Source of the DNA: Lobosporangium transversale
Taxonomy: Eukaryota > Mortierellomycota > Mortierellomycetes > Mortierellales > Mortierellaceae
NCBI RefSeq assembly: GCF_002105155.1
Contig: NW_019028983.1
Span: 186,001 to 250,000 of the forward strand
DNA: 64,000 nucleotides
Direction of reading: 5' to 3'
Position 1 is the stretch's first letter. Each line of letters opens with the position of its first letter. The notes beneath the pieces are model-generated. The model made no database searches. It worked only from the letters and a program-made list of their open reading frames with translations, and was not told where the DNA came from. This document shows positions 35,465 through 47,149 of the stretch, one piece after another. The position numbers were made by a program, and so were the translations under genes.

Positions 35465-37304
35465 GGCCGCCAAGATCAGTGGCATTCCTGAAAAGAATCT
35501 CAATACCATCAGAGCAGTTGATTCTGTCTTGAGCGTGAAATTCCCTGTGGAGATCGATCCAAATAATCATATCATCATTGAAGGATACCGTGCTCAACAT
35601 TCCCGTCATCGTCTCCCCTGTAAAGGCGGTATCCGTTTCTCAGATGAGGTCGATCTTCAAGAAGTCGAAGCCTTGGCTTCCTTGATGACCTATAAATGTG
35701 CTGTCGTCGATGTTCCCTTCGGAGGGGCTAAAGGAGGTGTGAAGCTCAACCCCAAGAACTTTACACCTGCACAACTGGAACGGATCACTCGTCGATACAC
35801 CATGGAACTCTGTCAAAAGAACTTTATTGGGCCCGGTGTGGATGTCCCAGCACCCGATGTCGGTACTGGACCTCGTGAGATGTCATGGATCATGGATACT
35901 TACCGTCAATTCAACCCTCAGGATGTGAATGCGGCTGGATGTGTGACGGGCAAACCCATCTCTCAAGGAGGAGTCCGTGGTCGTAATGAAGCAACAGGCC
36001 TAGGTGTCTACTATGGTGTTCGCGAGTTCTTAAAATTCCCAGAAGTTCAAAAGATGGCTGGATTGACAGGAGAGGTCGCAGGCAAGACTGTGATTGTTCA
36101 AGGATTTGGAAATGTTGGTTATTGGGCCGCAAAGTTCTTTCACAGGAACGGGTAAGGATTCCCTCTCCTTTTATTTTTATATTTATAAATGTAAGGAATA
36201 ATAGCATTTCATTTGGATAAGGCAAACACTAAACTTTTTGTTTTTATTTCAATATTCAATTTTTTTTTTTTCCTTAGTGCCAAGGTCATTGGAATTGGTG
36301 AGCATGACGTTTCTGCATATGATCCTGATGGTTTAGATGTTGAGGCCCTTTTCAAGTACCGTGCAGAAAAGGGCTCATTCCGTGGATTTGAGAACGCAGA
36401 GATGATTGAAGACCCTAGCAAGATTCTCGAACGTGAATGCGATATCTTGATTCCTGCTGCTTTGGAACGGCAGATCGGTCTCAAGAACGTGAAGAGGATC
36501 AAGGCCAAAATCATTGGTGAGGCTGCTAATGGACCCATCACCCCAGATGCTCACGATTATCTTGTCGCACAAGGCAAGGTCGTTATCCCAGATTTGTTGT
36601 TGAACGCCGGTGGAGTTACTGTTTCATACTTTGAGGTAAAAAAAAAAAAAAAAAAAAAAGCTGTGCTATTGTTGATGATGATGTTGATGATATCACAACT
36701 GAATCAAATGGAATGGATATATTTCAGGACTTCCCAGTTCCAGACTAAACGACATTATAATCATTACAATTCATGGATTATATATATCCAACCAAAAAAG
36801 GGCGAAGCGCTTATTCAGTAGCTGTCCCCACAATGATTTCACAACATCATCATTGCCATCAACAAGAATAACAACAATAGCAATCAACTCTGAAATTTCA
36901 CACTAAAAAAAAAAAAAAAAAAAAAAAAAGGACTTTCGAACTAATTTTTTTTTTTTTTTTTTTTTTTCAAACTTTTTCTTTTTTAGTGGCTCAAAAACTT
37001 GTCCCATGTTCGATTCGGTCGTATGTCTCGTAAATGGGAAGAGGCCGGCAAGAGCAAGCTTTTGACGTTGGTAGAGGAAAATGCAGGTCGACAATTGACT
37101 CCACAAGAACGACGTGCTGTGATCCATGGAGCTGAAGAGCATGAGCTCGTCTACTCTGGTTTGGAGGACACCATGATCGGTGCCTGCGAGGAGACTCGTG
37201 CCACAGCTGCAGCCAAGAACACTGATTTCCGTACAGCTGCTCTTGTGAACGCGATCCTAAAGATCTCCACTGTCACCACTCAATCTGGTCAAATGTTCCT
37301 GTAG
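34954..37304 (+). CDS. NAD(P)-glutamate dehydrogenase, GLUD (mitochondrial) type
   Basis: Five exons give 515 aa: 34954-34988, 35160-35310, 35466-36151, 36278-36635 and 36987-37304. The 35-nt first exon encodes MITAALLRRTPG, the start of a mitochondrial presequence that continues into exon 2. The substrate site appears as HSRHRLPCKGGIRFS and VDVPFGGAKGGVKLNP. The nucleotide-binding fold has GFGNVGYWAAKFF, and the C-terminal part has [32 protein letters not shown] and FRTAALVNAI. The enzyme interconverts glutamate and 2-oxoglutarate plus ammonium in the matrix. The sequence is closer to animal GLUD1 than to yeast Gdh1 or the large yeast Gdh2. The last intron begins GTAAAA and runs straight into an A tract; the second ends with an A tract directly before the acceptor AG. 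Confidence 0.92.
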
Positions 37305-37508
37305 AATATTAAAAAGAAAAAAGGAAAAAAAAAAAAAAAAAAAAAAAGCATTCACTTTTATCTATTTCTATCCAACTTTAATTGATTACACTTCTTTTGT
37401 AAATACAATATGTATAAAAATATACATTTATATTTCATATTTCCATAAAAAAGTACATTTGTATATACAATTTTCTTTAGTGGGAGCCAAATCATACTTG
37501 TATTTTAC

Positions 37509-37539
<31 letters not shown>

Positions 37540-37753
37540 CAAAAAACAGAAGCAATGGCCTGTATTAACAAAAAGGACGAGAGGTATGCGCCTACATGTG
37601 CGATGGAATCAAGGGAAGAAAAAAAAAAAAAAAAAAAGGAAAGGAATGTAAAAATAGAAAATAGTAGACTCATATGGGGTTGGGTTACTATATACTGTCG
37701 AAAGGTCAAGGGAGAAAAGGGGTAAAGGAAGGTTTCATTCTTTTGTATTTAGT

Positions 37754-39470
37754 TTATTCCTCGTCCTCTTCGGGAATATGGTCGCCGGAGAGATTCAGAC
37801 GCTTGTCCTTCTCAACCTCCAATTGACCGTAAAGAAGGTAAAGAGCCTTCTCGTTGGCCTCCAAGGTGCCGACGATGGTGAACATGCGTTCACCAGTCTC
37901 ATCGTGAGGGGTCTTGGCAATCGAAATGCGGGATCCAGACAGACGACGGATCTCCGAGATCTTGGAGCCACCTTTTCCAATGATACATCCGACCATATCA
38001 GCAGGGATCGAGATCTCCTGAGTTCGAAGGTTGGCGTTGTTTTGGCCAAAAGCGGGCTCGGGGCGTGGGCGGTATTGGGTGTCATCACGCGAGCGAGTAA
38101 AATCAGATCCGTTTCCTGTGCGCGACGTGTAATTATTGTTATTGCTGTTATTGCGGTTTCCATTGCTGGTGGCACCGGCATTGTAGGTGGTACTCGTGCC
38201 AGGGGCACGAGGAGCGGCAGGGTTGTAAAGAACAGTACCAACGCCACGCTCCCAGTCATCAACAAGGCATTTACCAATTTCGTAAATAGCAATGCGAATG
38301 GCATCGACAGATCCCTGAACTTCAACAACACGCTCAGTTGACTGAGGGAGCATCTCCTTGGAGGCGACCATGCGAGCCGAAGACGTATCCTGAATGTGCT
38401 TAATCTTCAATCCCTGACGACCAATGATAGTGCCCATCAAGTTGTGTGAGATCAACAGACGGATAGATGAGGTCTGAGCAACAGGACGAAGCGAGTTGAG
38501 GGGATTTTCTGGAGACGAGGAAGTAATAGGGTTCTCCAACAAGGTCTGAGCGATCAATGAGAAAGCCTAGAAAGCGAGAGAGTAAGACAACATAGAGCAG
38601 AAAATCATGTGTTAATAAATCTTTGAATTTTGTCCTTGTGTTGCTAATGGATAATTTGCCGGACAAAAAAAGCGCCTCGGTTGATGACAGTAAAGATTGG
38701 TATCACAACAGATAAGCAAACACAGTGGATGAATGTCCAAAGCATCCAAAAGGCCACCATATGAAAGTAATAATGTAATGTAATTAGAAAAGCACAAGTT
38801 ATGACTGGTAGAGGTGAAGGTTACACGCTGGGATGGGGCATATGCTCTCTGTACTTGGACTGAACCTTCGTTTGTTCTGGTCCCCAGGATTGGTTCAAGG
38901 TCCCCCCTTCCATATGAAACCACGAGCTGAGAAATACAAAGCAAAAAGACAAAATTCATCTGTCCTTGGGAGAAAAAATAAATGAATCATCTCTGAATTG
39001 CAACTTTGTAAACTTGCTCATGATTAAATTTTCAAGGAGTCTATTCCATGAGCTCTACAGCCACAAGAGGATTGATTCTCTCAACTAAGAGAACAACATG
39101 CAACAATGTTCGGATTCTTGATGTCCCAATAAATAAAATTATAGATCGTATTGCTCATTTGGGGCTAAATTACCTTTGCAACACCCTCGATGGTTCCAGT
39201 GACAGTGAGAACACGGTCATGAACACCCTGGACAACCTTGGAGACACCGGCCTTGACGCCAGTCTGATCACGGAGATCTGCTACATTCTTGCCTCCTTTG
39301 CCAATGATGACTCCGGCCTCCTTAGTTGAGACAAGGGCGCGAAGGGTGAGAGGGGCATCAGCATCAAGACCCTCATTTTCCCTGTGCTCGTGATCATGCT
39401 CGTACTGACCCTCATAGTTGGCATTGTTAGCCGAGGCAGCGAGGTCGTTAGAGTCCTTGGCAAAAGACAT
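37754..39470 (-). CDS. Three-KH-domain RNA-binding protein (PCBP/Rnc1-like)
   Basis: Two exons, 39174-39470 and 37754-38566, join in phase 0 to give 369 aa. Three KH domains show the GxxG loop: GVIIGKGGKNV (about residue 53), GTIIGRQGLKI (about 142) and GCIIGKGGSKI (about 288). An Asn/Arg/Gly-rich linker separates KH2 and KH3, and the tail is acidic (PEEDEE). Relatives such as fission yeast Rnc1 and yeast Pbp2/Hek2 bind C- or CU-rich mRNA and control stability or localisation. The 607-nt intron (38567-39173) is long for this window and contains an open stretch near 38830-38930 that would break the frame if included. The 5' UTR (39471-39700) is strongly pyrimidine-rich on the sense strand and contains a 9-bp tandem repeat. 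It is head to head with PCC1, 502 bp apart. Confidence 0.9.
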
Positions 39471-39548
39471 TGCAAAAGCGATTGGAGACAAGGAAAAATG
39501 TAGGAGATGGAAAGAGGAGGAAAGGAAGCGGACAAAGGAGGGAGGAAG

Positions 39549-39574
39549 GGCGGACGGGGCGGACGGGGCGGACG
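39549..39574. repeat. GGGGCGGAC-type 9-bp tandem repeat
   Basis: About three units in the 5' leader of the KH-domain gene; the only clearly GC-rich microsatellite in the window. Confidence 0.8.
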
Positions 39575-39972
39575 GAAGAGGGGAAGGAGGAAGGAAGGGA
39601 GGAAGACAGGTGAAGAGAGAGAAGAAGAGAGAGAGAGAAAAAAAAGAAAAGAAAGAGACAGAGAGGAAAAAAGAGAGGTGAGAGGTGGAGTATAAAATAC
39701 ACTTGTCAGTGTGTGCAAAAAAACACACGTCCTACCCATAAATTTTCTTTTATTGGCGGTCTTTTTTTTTTTTTTTTTTCTCCTCTTGTTTGGTGCGTTG
39801 TTTTTATTTCTCCTGAAATAGCGGAGAATGACCATGTAAAGAGAAATGCTTTGGAGACAGTCACACAAGCCACAAAGGATTCTCTTGATCACCCAACCTG
39901 CAATTTACACAAGGGACTAGGCGAAGCTAAATCTCTCCTTTATGCCTTTGCACATTAACAATTACAGTCACC

Positions 39973-40958
39973 ATGGCCATTACTGCCCTAAACGAGCAAT
40001 TGTAAGTCTGAACGACCAAACTCAGCAAGCAGGGAATGAAAAGAAAGAGAAAAAGAAGAAAAAAACAGTAGGAGAACAGGGTAACAAGGCAAATACATAT
40101 CATATTTATGAATTCTCAAGGGAGACTGGACTTGGAGTGTTTCGGGGAACCCATGCTACTTTCCTATAGTCCAAAAAAAGACAGGACTAATGAGGCTATA
40201 CTCAATGGCATGAGAGGAACGCGTCGCTGAATATCTAAGGCAATGGTTAAACATTGATGCCGTATGAAACTTGTAATTGAAGGGCTCCTATTGGAGAGTA
40301 TAAACAAACGCAGACAACTGTATACAGACGGTCGACATTTTTAGCAAATGTAGGGAAATTACACAAGCCTAACACTGTAGCAGCTATAAGGGAGGGCTAT
40401 GTCAATTTTCTGGAAATGCTGTGCATAAGGATAAAAACACTACGCAGAACTATGCTTTTGATCAAGGACGCCAGGAAAAAAGCAGCTGTCCAATAATAAT
40501 AATAATAATAATAATGATAATAATAACAGTAATAATAATAAAAAAGCTTAATGAATCTTTATCTTATTGTCTACTTCGCTCCCCACTATTTTACGGGGCA
40601 AAATAGGACATTACAGATTCCATTTCCATCACCACGACTCGCCAAAATTGCCGCAGACGTATTGGATGTAGACAAGGATTTGAAGCCAGAAGTTTCAAGG
40701 CGAATTATTAGGACGCAAGACAACATTTTGATCCTGTAAGACCTCAAAGCTATATCACCAATGAATCATAATCAACTGATAAACAACCCGATAAATTGAC
40801 TTTCTTTTTTTATTTTTCTTTAACTTGATTTCTCTTTTAGAGATTTTCAAACATCGACACTAAAGCTATTGAGGACCGTGATCAATTCTTCGCTGGAAAT
40901 GGCACAAATGGTTGTCAACACAATGGGCGCTTTCGATACGGAGCAGGATGAAGTATAA
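39973..40958 (+). CDS. PCC1: KEOPS/EKC complex subunit Pcc1
   Basis: Three exons, 39973-40001, 40607-40735 and 40841-40958, encode 91 aa. The first exon has only nine whole codons (MAITALNEQ plus two bases) and is followed by a 605-nt intron, so no single ORF shows the gene. The protein reads through FPSPRLAKIAADVLDVDKDL, RRIIRTQDNILIL, TSTLKLLRTVINSSLE and NTMGAF, the Pcc1/CTAG fold order. Pcc1 is the dimerisation subunit of KEOPS, which makes t6A37 on ANN-decoding tRNAs and affects telomeres. The start ATG sits in a good context (CACCATGG). The long intron contains an (AAT)n microsatellite. Confidence 0.88.
40492..40544. repeat. (AAT)n microsatellite inside PCC1 intron 1
   Basis: About seventeen AAT-type units with a few interruptions. 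Confidence 0.9.
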
Positions 40959-41277
40959 GGATCATTTCGAGTATATTTATATATAATAAATACAGTTTAT
41001 CTTACTGCTTCTTAAATGTGATAAGACTTTATTCATCACGTCGACTAAAATGATTAACTTATGCTTGGGCACCTAAAGTGAAGCTGATAAAAAAAGAAAA
41101 GGATGATTCTTGATGAATGCATGCGTAATGTATTGTATGCTGTCGTCTATTTTCTTTTCTTTCTATTCCTTTTCTTCCTCTTCTTCTATAATACTCTTTT
41201 TGCCTATCATAAGCTACAGACGCACAACAGCAATAACAACAGCCCCATCTCTTTCCTCTTCTCCTCCTCTCCCCTTC

Positions 41278-41310
<33 letters not shown>

Positions 41311-41935
41311 CCTTCCCCCTAGGTATGCCGTAGGAAAGGGAAAAAAAAAACAGCAGACTTGTGATATTTCTAAAAAAGGATTTTATCTGTAAGTTTTTGG
41401 ATTATGCGAATACTGACGTTAATGCTGTTGTATCTACAGTTGCGTTGTTTGTAAAACGCTGGCATGCCTTGAAGTGCTTGTAGAGAGGGGATGACTGTAG
41501 AAAGCACTGCCTCTGGGACATCCTACGATTTGATTATGTCCCTACCTGACTGACAGAACAAACCCTTTCCCTTATTCTGGATAAAATCCGGCCATTCTTT
41601 CTTTTTCTCTCCACCCTTCTCTTCCTCCTCCCCCCCCTCTCCTTTTTTTTTTCTTTTTCGCCATCCGTTGATCTGGCCTTGCGGTAAAAAAAGAACCCCA
41701 TTTCTTTTTTATCTTTCTTTACTCGCATTGTCTACTTTCCCAAATAGACATTTCCTCAATTGGTCATCGCCTCACACGATCAAAGTAAAAATATACCCCG
41801 AGGAAAAAAATAAAATAAAAAAAAAGTCGTTGATTATAAATACATATAACACATCACTTTGCCCTACACCACATACTTCCAAATTCATCATCTCAATAGC
41901 CAACTACGGGGCCAACTCTTATAGCATCAACAGCA
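40959..41935. other. Intergenic region upstream of membrane-protein gene
   Basis: No gene seen. T run at 41280-41310 and CT-rich tracts leading to the start at 41936. Confidence 0.6.
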
Positions 41936-43417
41936 ATGGCAAGGACAACGACAGCAAGAAGAACAAAAACAGCACTTCATTCAACAGTAACGCTCGGTAC
42001 AACAACGCGTCCATGGACCCTGAACAAAACCCTGTCGATATTGGCCTTATTTTTATGTTTTGTGACACCTCAATTTCATCTCTTGTCGTTGGCCTCTGCG
42101 CTTCCACGAAGCAAATCCGATAATAATGATCTGACCGCGATCACCTTGTCATTCCATGCCCTCACCGGTTCTCCTCTTGGACAACGACCTCAATTAATCC
42201 CTTATGCCACCTGTGTGGTCCTTGATACTTTGTCCTTCAACCACAACCATGACAGCGACCTTCATAATAATAATAATAATAACGCGCGCAGTAATTTTCA
42301 AAACCTCCACAACAGCCCTTCTTCTTCTCCCTCTTTTGCCTTTGCCGCCGCATCTGATCCTCATGTTATCTTAAACCTCTATTCGGATCCTTACTGTCGA
42401 ACCCTCCTATCCTCTACAGTCGGCTTCTGGAATAATACCGGTCCAGCACTCAATACCCTAGCAGTTCGATGGGAAGGAACAGTCCCCTCTTCAATGACAA
42501 AAAGACAGTTTGGTCTTCCAGGCTCCCCTCCCGCTGTAGACGAGACAAACAAAGGCAACGATACATCCAATGATGGTGGTAGTACTATCCAATTCACGAT
42601 GGACCCTAAAAAAGGTCAAATCGTTGTGGGACTTGTTTCCGCTATCCTGGCTCTTGGTGCTATCACAGGAACCTACCAAGTCTATCAAGCTGCTCAATAC
42701 GAAATCCCTCCTCGTTCTACCAAAAAGAATCGAGCCTTTCGAAACGAAAGACCCCCTTCGGTTCGATTGATCGGTGAGAAAAAAGTCAGACGAAGAGATG
42801 CTTACTATGTGAAACCCTCAAGACCAGAATCTGCCAATCCATCAGTCCTTACAATGATAGGAGAAACGCCCCTTGTCGTTGGTACAGAATCAACAGAATT
42901 CAACAACAATAACAATAACAATAACAATAGCCGCTCCAGCACCGCCGCCAGCAACGGTAGCAGCAGAAATAGCAGCAGTAGCTATATCGTAGATCTTGCA
43001 CAAATGACGAACCAACCCTATCGACAGTCAACTCTCTCTTCTTCATCTACACCATTCGATTCATCTAAATCACATCAACAGCAGCAGGCACAGGAGTACA
43101 TACGCGAAGATCTCTTGGCTGGGAGCATCATTGTCCATATCGACCATGATAATGATGCTGGTGTTGGTATCGGTGTCGGTGTCGGTGTCGGTGTAAGAGT
43201 TGATGATGGAAGAAGTAAAAGTGCTCATTTCCGTGAATCGACTTTGGGTGAGATCTCAGATAACACGTTCTTTGGTCGGCCCTCGATTCAACCCGAACAC
43301 TTTGTGACTCATGACTCTTATGATACCCTGTCCTACCCATCTTCTTCCGCTACCGCCACCGCTACGGATTTGAGGGCCCTTGCCAACAATGAGAGACACG
43401 GTGATTTTACGCTTTAA
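41936..43417 (+). CDS. Type I single-pass membrane protein, unknown
   Basis: A single exon of 493 codons starting MARTTTARRTKTALHS. A hydrophobic segment near residues 33-55 (TLSILALFLCFVTPQFHLLS) is a signal peptide or anchor. The extracellular part has Asn-X-Ser/Thr sites and an Asn run near 110. A second hydrophobic segment at about 228-248 (QIVVGLVSAILALGAITGTY) is followed by a basic cytosolic tail (KKVRRRDAYY) with poly-Asn, Ser-rich, Gln-rich and (VG)n runs. The (VG)n run lies on a GGTGTC microsatellite at about 43160-43195. The architecture suggests a cell-surface sensor or wall-associated protein, but no domain is recognisable. Low-complexity codon runs are likely length-variable. 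Confidence 0.75.
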   Translation: MARTTTARRTKTALHSTVTLGTTTRPWTLNKTLSILALFLCFVTPQFHLLSLASALPRSKSDNNDLTAITLSFHALTGSPLGQRPQLIPYATCVVLDTLSFNHNHDSDLHNNNNNNARSNFQNLHNSPSSSPSFAFAAASDPHVILNLYSDPYCRTLLSSTVGFWNNTGPALNTLAVRWEGTVPSSMTKRQFGLPGSPPAVDETNKGNDTSNDGGSTIQFTMDPKKGQIVVGLVSAILALGAITGTYQVYQAAQYEIPPRSTKKNRAFRNERPPSVRLIGEKKVRRRDAYYVKPSRPESANPSVLTMIGETPLVVGTESTEFNNNNNNNNNSRSSTAASNGSSRNSSSSYIVDLAQMTNQPYRQSTLSSSSTPFDSSKSHQQQQAQEYIREDLLAGSIIVHIDHDNDAGVGIGVGVGVGVRVDDGRSKSAHFRESTLGEISDNTFFGRPSIQPEHFVTHDSYDTLSYPSSSATATATDLRALANNERHGDFTL

Positions 43418-43506
43418 AGTACATTTAATGGAGTAGCAGGGCTAGGACTTGTAGTTGTAGTAAGCAAAAGTAAAACTGTATATATATATTCTGGAAGCTA
43501 ATGTAA

Positions 43507-43541
<35 letters not shown>

Positions 43542-43608
43542 AACCCTGTTTATATAATGGCTTATAGGTTTCTAAAAGACAAACTCCTCCTTATCTTCCT
43601 CCTTCTCT

Positions 43609-46076
43609 TCAATCCGTATTATCTCCCTTATGGTGCCGTCCCATAGGCCCCAAAGCTTTATAATCTCCTGTCCCAAGAGTGGTTTGCTGCAGCTTCTTAA
43701 TCTTGTCATAATTCTATCATGTTAGAACCCATAGTAAAGAAGCAACATTTATTATTTCATTCAAATCAAAATACAAACTTTTTATGAGTTATAAGCACAG
43801 ACAAAGAATAGAACAACTCAACTTACATAAGCCAGAATACCACCAATTGAGACTAACAGCCCAAGCAAGTTCACAAATGTCAGTCGGTCACCAAAGATAA
43901 GCATGCTAAGAGAAATCACCACAATCTCTTTACTGATCCCTGCGACAGAGAGCGTGACAGTTCCCGTATTTTTGATCAGTTTGAACTCTGCGACTGTCAT
44001 TGCAAAGGCTAAGAATCCGCCTCCAGCTGCCATCAGTAAAGTTGTCATTCCTGTCCAGAAATCGTCAAAGAACTCTGATGATGCAAATTGTACAAATGGA
44101 TCCTCAATAATGAGCGACAAGATCGACATGATGACAAACATGATTGGGCTGATATAGTACAGTGTCGCCACTGGGTTATCCATCCCCAATTGATCTTTTT
44201 GAAGTAACATCTGTGTAAGGGACCACCGAAGTCCTGACATGATCGCCGCAAAGAGGACGAGGATAAATCCTGTCAAGTCAAATTGTGTTTCACCAGCCAC
44301 TGTGAGAACAACTCCAATAACGATCACACCAATAATCAAGATCAGGCTCATCCGTGGCTTTTCGAGACGGAAGAAGAATGCAAAGATCAGAACCCAGATC
44401 GGCGTACTAGACTTGATCTGATACAAGCACACAACAGAACATTTAAAGGTACATCAAATGAAGATGTTAATAAATCACTATGCATCCTGGGTGCATGCCT
44501 TTCTTTTCAGATTACATGAATTACCATAGTATAGAAAGAGAGGGTGATAAACATGAGCGAAGCATTCGCCATGCAAATTTCCAATGCTGCGGCGGTTGCA
44601 CATGGAACCTAATTTAATCGCAATGAACAAATGAACTAATTAAGTTTAGACTTTTTCATATTACTCTTTCTTTTGTCCAATTAAGATGCTACGATAATGT
44701 TGTAGCATGCATGAGCTATGCATGTCTTCGATAGGGCTATTCTACAACCTGATATATACAGCGTCTCTACATGATTACTGCACAGCCTCGTTGTGCGCGT
44801 GCAAGAACTATTTTGTGTGTATGAATGTTTACGTACCACTTGAGTAACATAGCTGCGGATTGTAATTCTGCCTCCTTTCCCAGATCGAGTTGCATCAAAG
44901 ATGTCCGGGAAAAAATGCATCAAACATGCTGTAATCACAAAATGAAGACCAGCATGGATTGAGGACACAAACAGTGGCAAATTGAAGTTCCAGTTGTCTT
45001 TGCCCATTAGGTTCTTTTTTTTTTTTTTTTTTTTTTTTTTAGTAATAGGATTCATAAGGGGGGCAAAGAAAAAAAAAAAAAAAAAAAAAAAAAAAATAGA
45101 GTAAGCTTCTGCCAAAGGTGTTCTCTCTCTCTCTCTCTCTTTTTTTTTTATTTATTTTTGTTTTTTATTTTACCTTGTTGTAAATAGATAGCGCTGTACT
45201 GAAGAAATACCACGCGCCAATGTAACCCATATTAGAAACAATATTTTGGGCAATGCGTTTTTTTGGCATCAAGATCTGAGGTAATGACGATGTGGTTTTC
45301 CCAATGTTAATGAATACGCTAGGAGTATGACTGTTACTGTAGCCGCTACCAAGTTTCTCGTTTTTTTCAGGGTCGCTCATCAAGGAGGACTTTCGAAGGG
45401 GTGGCAGATGTGTGGTGGATGTCTCATGCGTCGTGCTCACATCGGTGCTGTCGCCTGAAATTGTCGGCGAGGGAGAAGTTGGGGAAGGAATGGAGGGGTA
45501 TTTAAAATGTCGAGATGATGTGGGCGAGATTGGACTCCCTGGCCCTCGAGTTAGTCCTAAATTGTTTGCCAGAATCGATCCTAATCGAGTTCGTGCTGTA
45601 CCAGCCGAGAGAGGTGGGGTATTGCGTGAAGATGTGTTGATACTTCCAGGATGGGATGGGGATCCCAAAGAGGAGTTTGTTGGATTGATTGTTCCTGATG
45701 AATTAAACGACGTATTGAGAGGCGGTAAAGAGCCGGTTGTGGCGGCTGTTGCGGACGATACCATTCCATTGCTTTGAGTGGATACAGGGTTATCGTGTTG
45801 ATTGAATACAGACGTGGGATCGAGCTCTGGTTCCGAGTCGATCTTCTTGCGAGTTGCTGTGGGATCAAGTGATTGCTGCTGAGGAATAGTAGGAAGAGGA
45901 GAGACAATGCCTTGTTGAAGGCTGGTGCGTTTGAATGGCCTCTCAGGAGAGGACGAAGCGTGAGTGGTTGGGGAAGCTGAAGAAAGTGAGCCTTGATGCT
46001 GCGGCAAGAGAGTTGATTTTGGGATATGCTGCGAAAGACGACGTGCAAGCTTAGTCTCTCTAACTTGCTCACGCAT
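43609..46076 (-). CDS. TPT/DUF250-family transporter (SLC35C2-like)
   Basis: Five exons, 45174-46076, 44837-45013, 44525-44608, 43827-44417 and 43609-43713, give 619 aa with all frames consistent. The first ~270 residues are a hydrophilic Ser/Thr/Pro-rich extension. The transporter core begins at NMGYIGAWYFFSTALSIYNK and continues through LFVSSIHAGLHFVITACLM, CMANASLMFITLSFYTM, KSSTPIWVLIFAFFFRLEKP and GLRWSLTQMLLQ, with about ten TM segments. It ends with a soluble tail after GILAYNYDKIKK. Family members move nucleotide sugars or sugar phosphates across Golgi/ER membranes; the SLC35C2 branch is linked to GDP-fucose handling, though the substrate here is only inferred. Start at 46076; a 13-nt candidate 5' UTR exon lies at about 46416-46430. 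Intron 1 contains GA, T and A tracts, with an A run directly before the acceptor. Confidence 0.85.
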
Positions 46077-47149
46077 GACTAGCAAACGTTGGAAAGGAAG
46101 AGAGAGGAGAGAGAGGAGAGAAGGAGATAAGAGAGAAAGAAGGTAAATAGATCAAGGACGATGAGAACACAAGGTCAGAGAGATGGAACTGAATGAAAAA
46201 AAAAAAAAAAAAAAAAAAAGATGGTGATGCAAAGGAGGGCAAGAGGATGAGGCTTGTTAGATGTAGAATTGATGTGTTGTGGGGAATGAGCAAATGGATG
46301 AAGCTTTGAGCATCAAGAAAGAAAAAAAAAGAGAAAAGAAGGAATAAAGGAAAAGAGAGTAGAAGGAGGGTTAGAAAAGGAGTCCATGTCATTGGAAAAG
46401 GAAAAATAAGATATATACCGATCAAGCATTCCTGTAAATATGGATCATTGCCATTAACTATTTAACCATTAAAGCACTAAGTAACTAGCACGGCTACACA
46501 AGAAAAGAAACGTACATGTCATCCTTTTGTCAACCTTTGTAACTGTCGTGATTGATAGAGAGGACCCATTGGCCTATTGTTCGTATCCTCAATTACAACC
46601 ACAACCACAGGCAACAGTAACACAACAAGGGGGTCATTTCCATTGCTTGACTAAGGCTCAAGTGGTAGAATAGAGAAATAGAATGCATTGACGGATACCA
46701 TTGACAAACACACAGATCGACTTTTTTTTTTTTTTTTTTTTTTTTACTTTGGCTTAGAAGAAAGGACACAAGTATGCACTATGCATAGAAACAAACATGA
46801 ACAGATGAATAGATGAACATGCAATACGCGTCTTTGTTCAAACCCCCCTTTTGTATCAATGGCATGCCATCTGATTGGATGGATGCTTGCTATGGAATGG
46901 ATCACCATGCCTGTTTACAAACTCTTGGTCAATGTGATACTGGTGTACAAATATATTGCACTTGACTTTGCTCTCTCCATCTCTCCATCTCTCCATCTCA
47001 CTCTTTCTTTTTTTTTTTATTATTACACATTCATAATAATTACATTCAACCCCACATTCCTACCATCCACCTCTCTCTCCCTCTCTCCTACATTCCCATT
47101 CTCTCTTTCTCTTTCTTGCAAGCTTAATTCAGTCGATACCGAATTCATA
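46077..47149. other. Divergent promoter region
   Basis: Spacer between the transporter (-) and the small MGACC protein (+). It is purine-rich near 46090-46400, has a T run at 46722-46745 and a CT-rich leader just before 47150. No gene seen. Confidence 0.55.

Noticed and set aside
38830-38930. Open stretch with acceptor- and donor-like ends inside the KH gene intron (LVVSYGRGDLEP)
   Set aside because: Including it shifts the frame into KH2 and splits the KH1-to-KH2 helix that is continuous in homologues when the 607-nt intron is removed whole.
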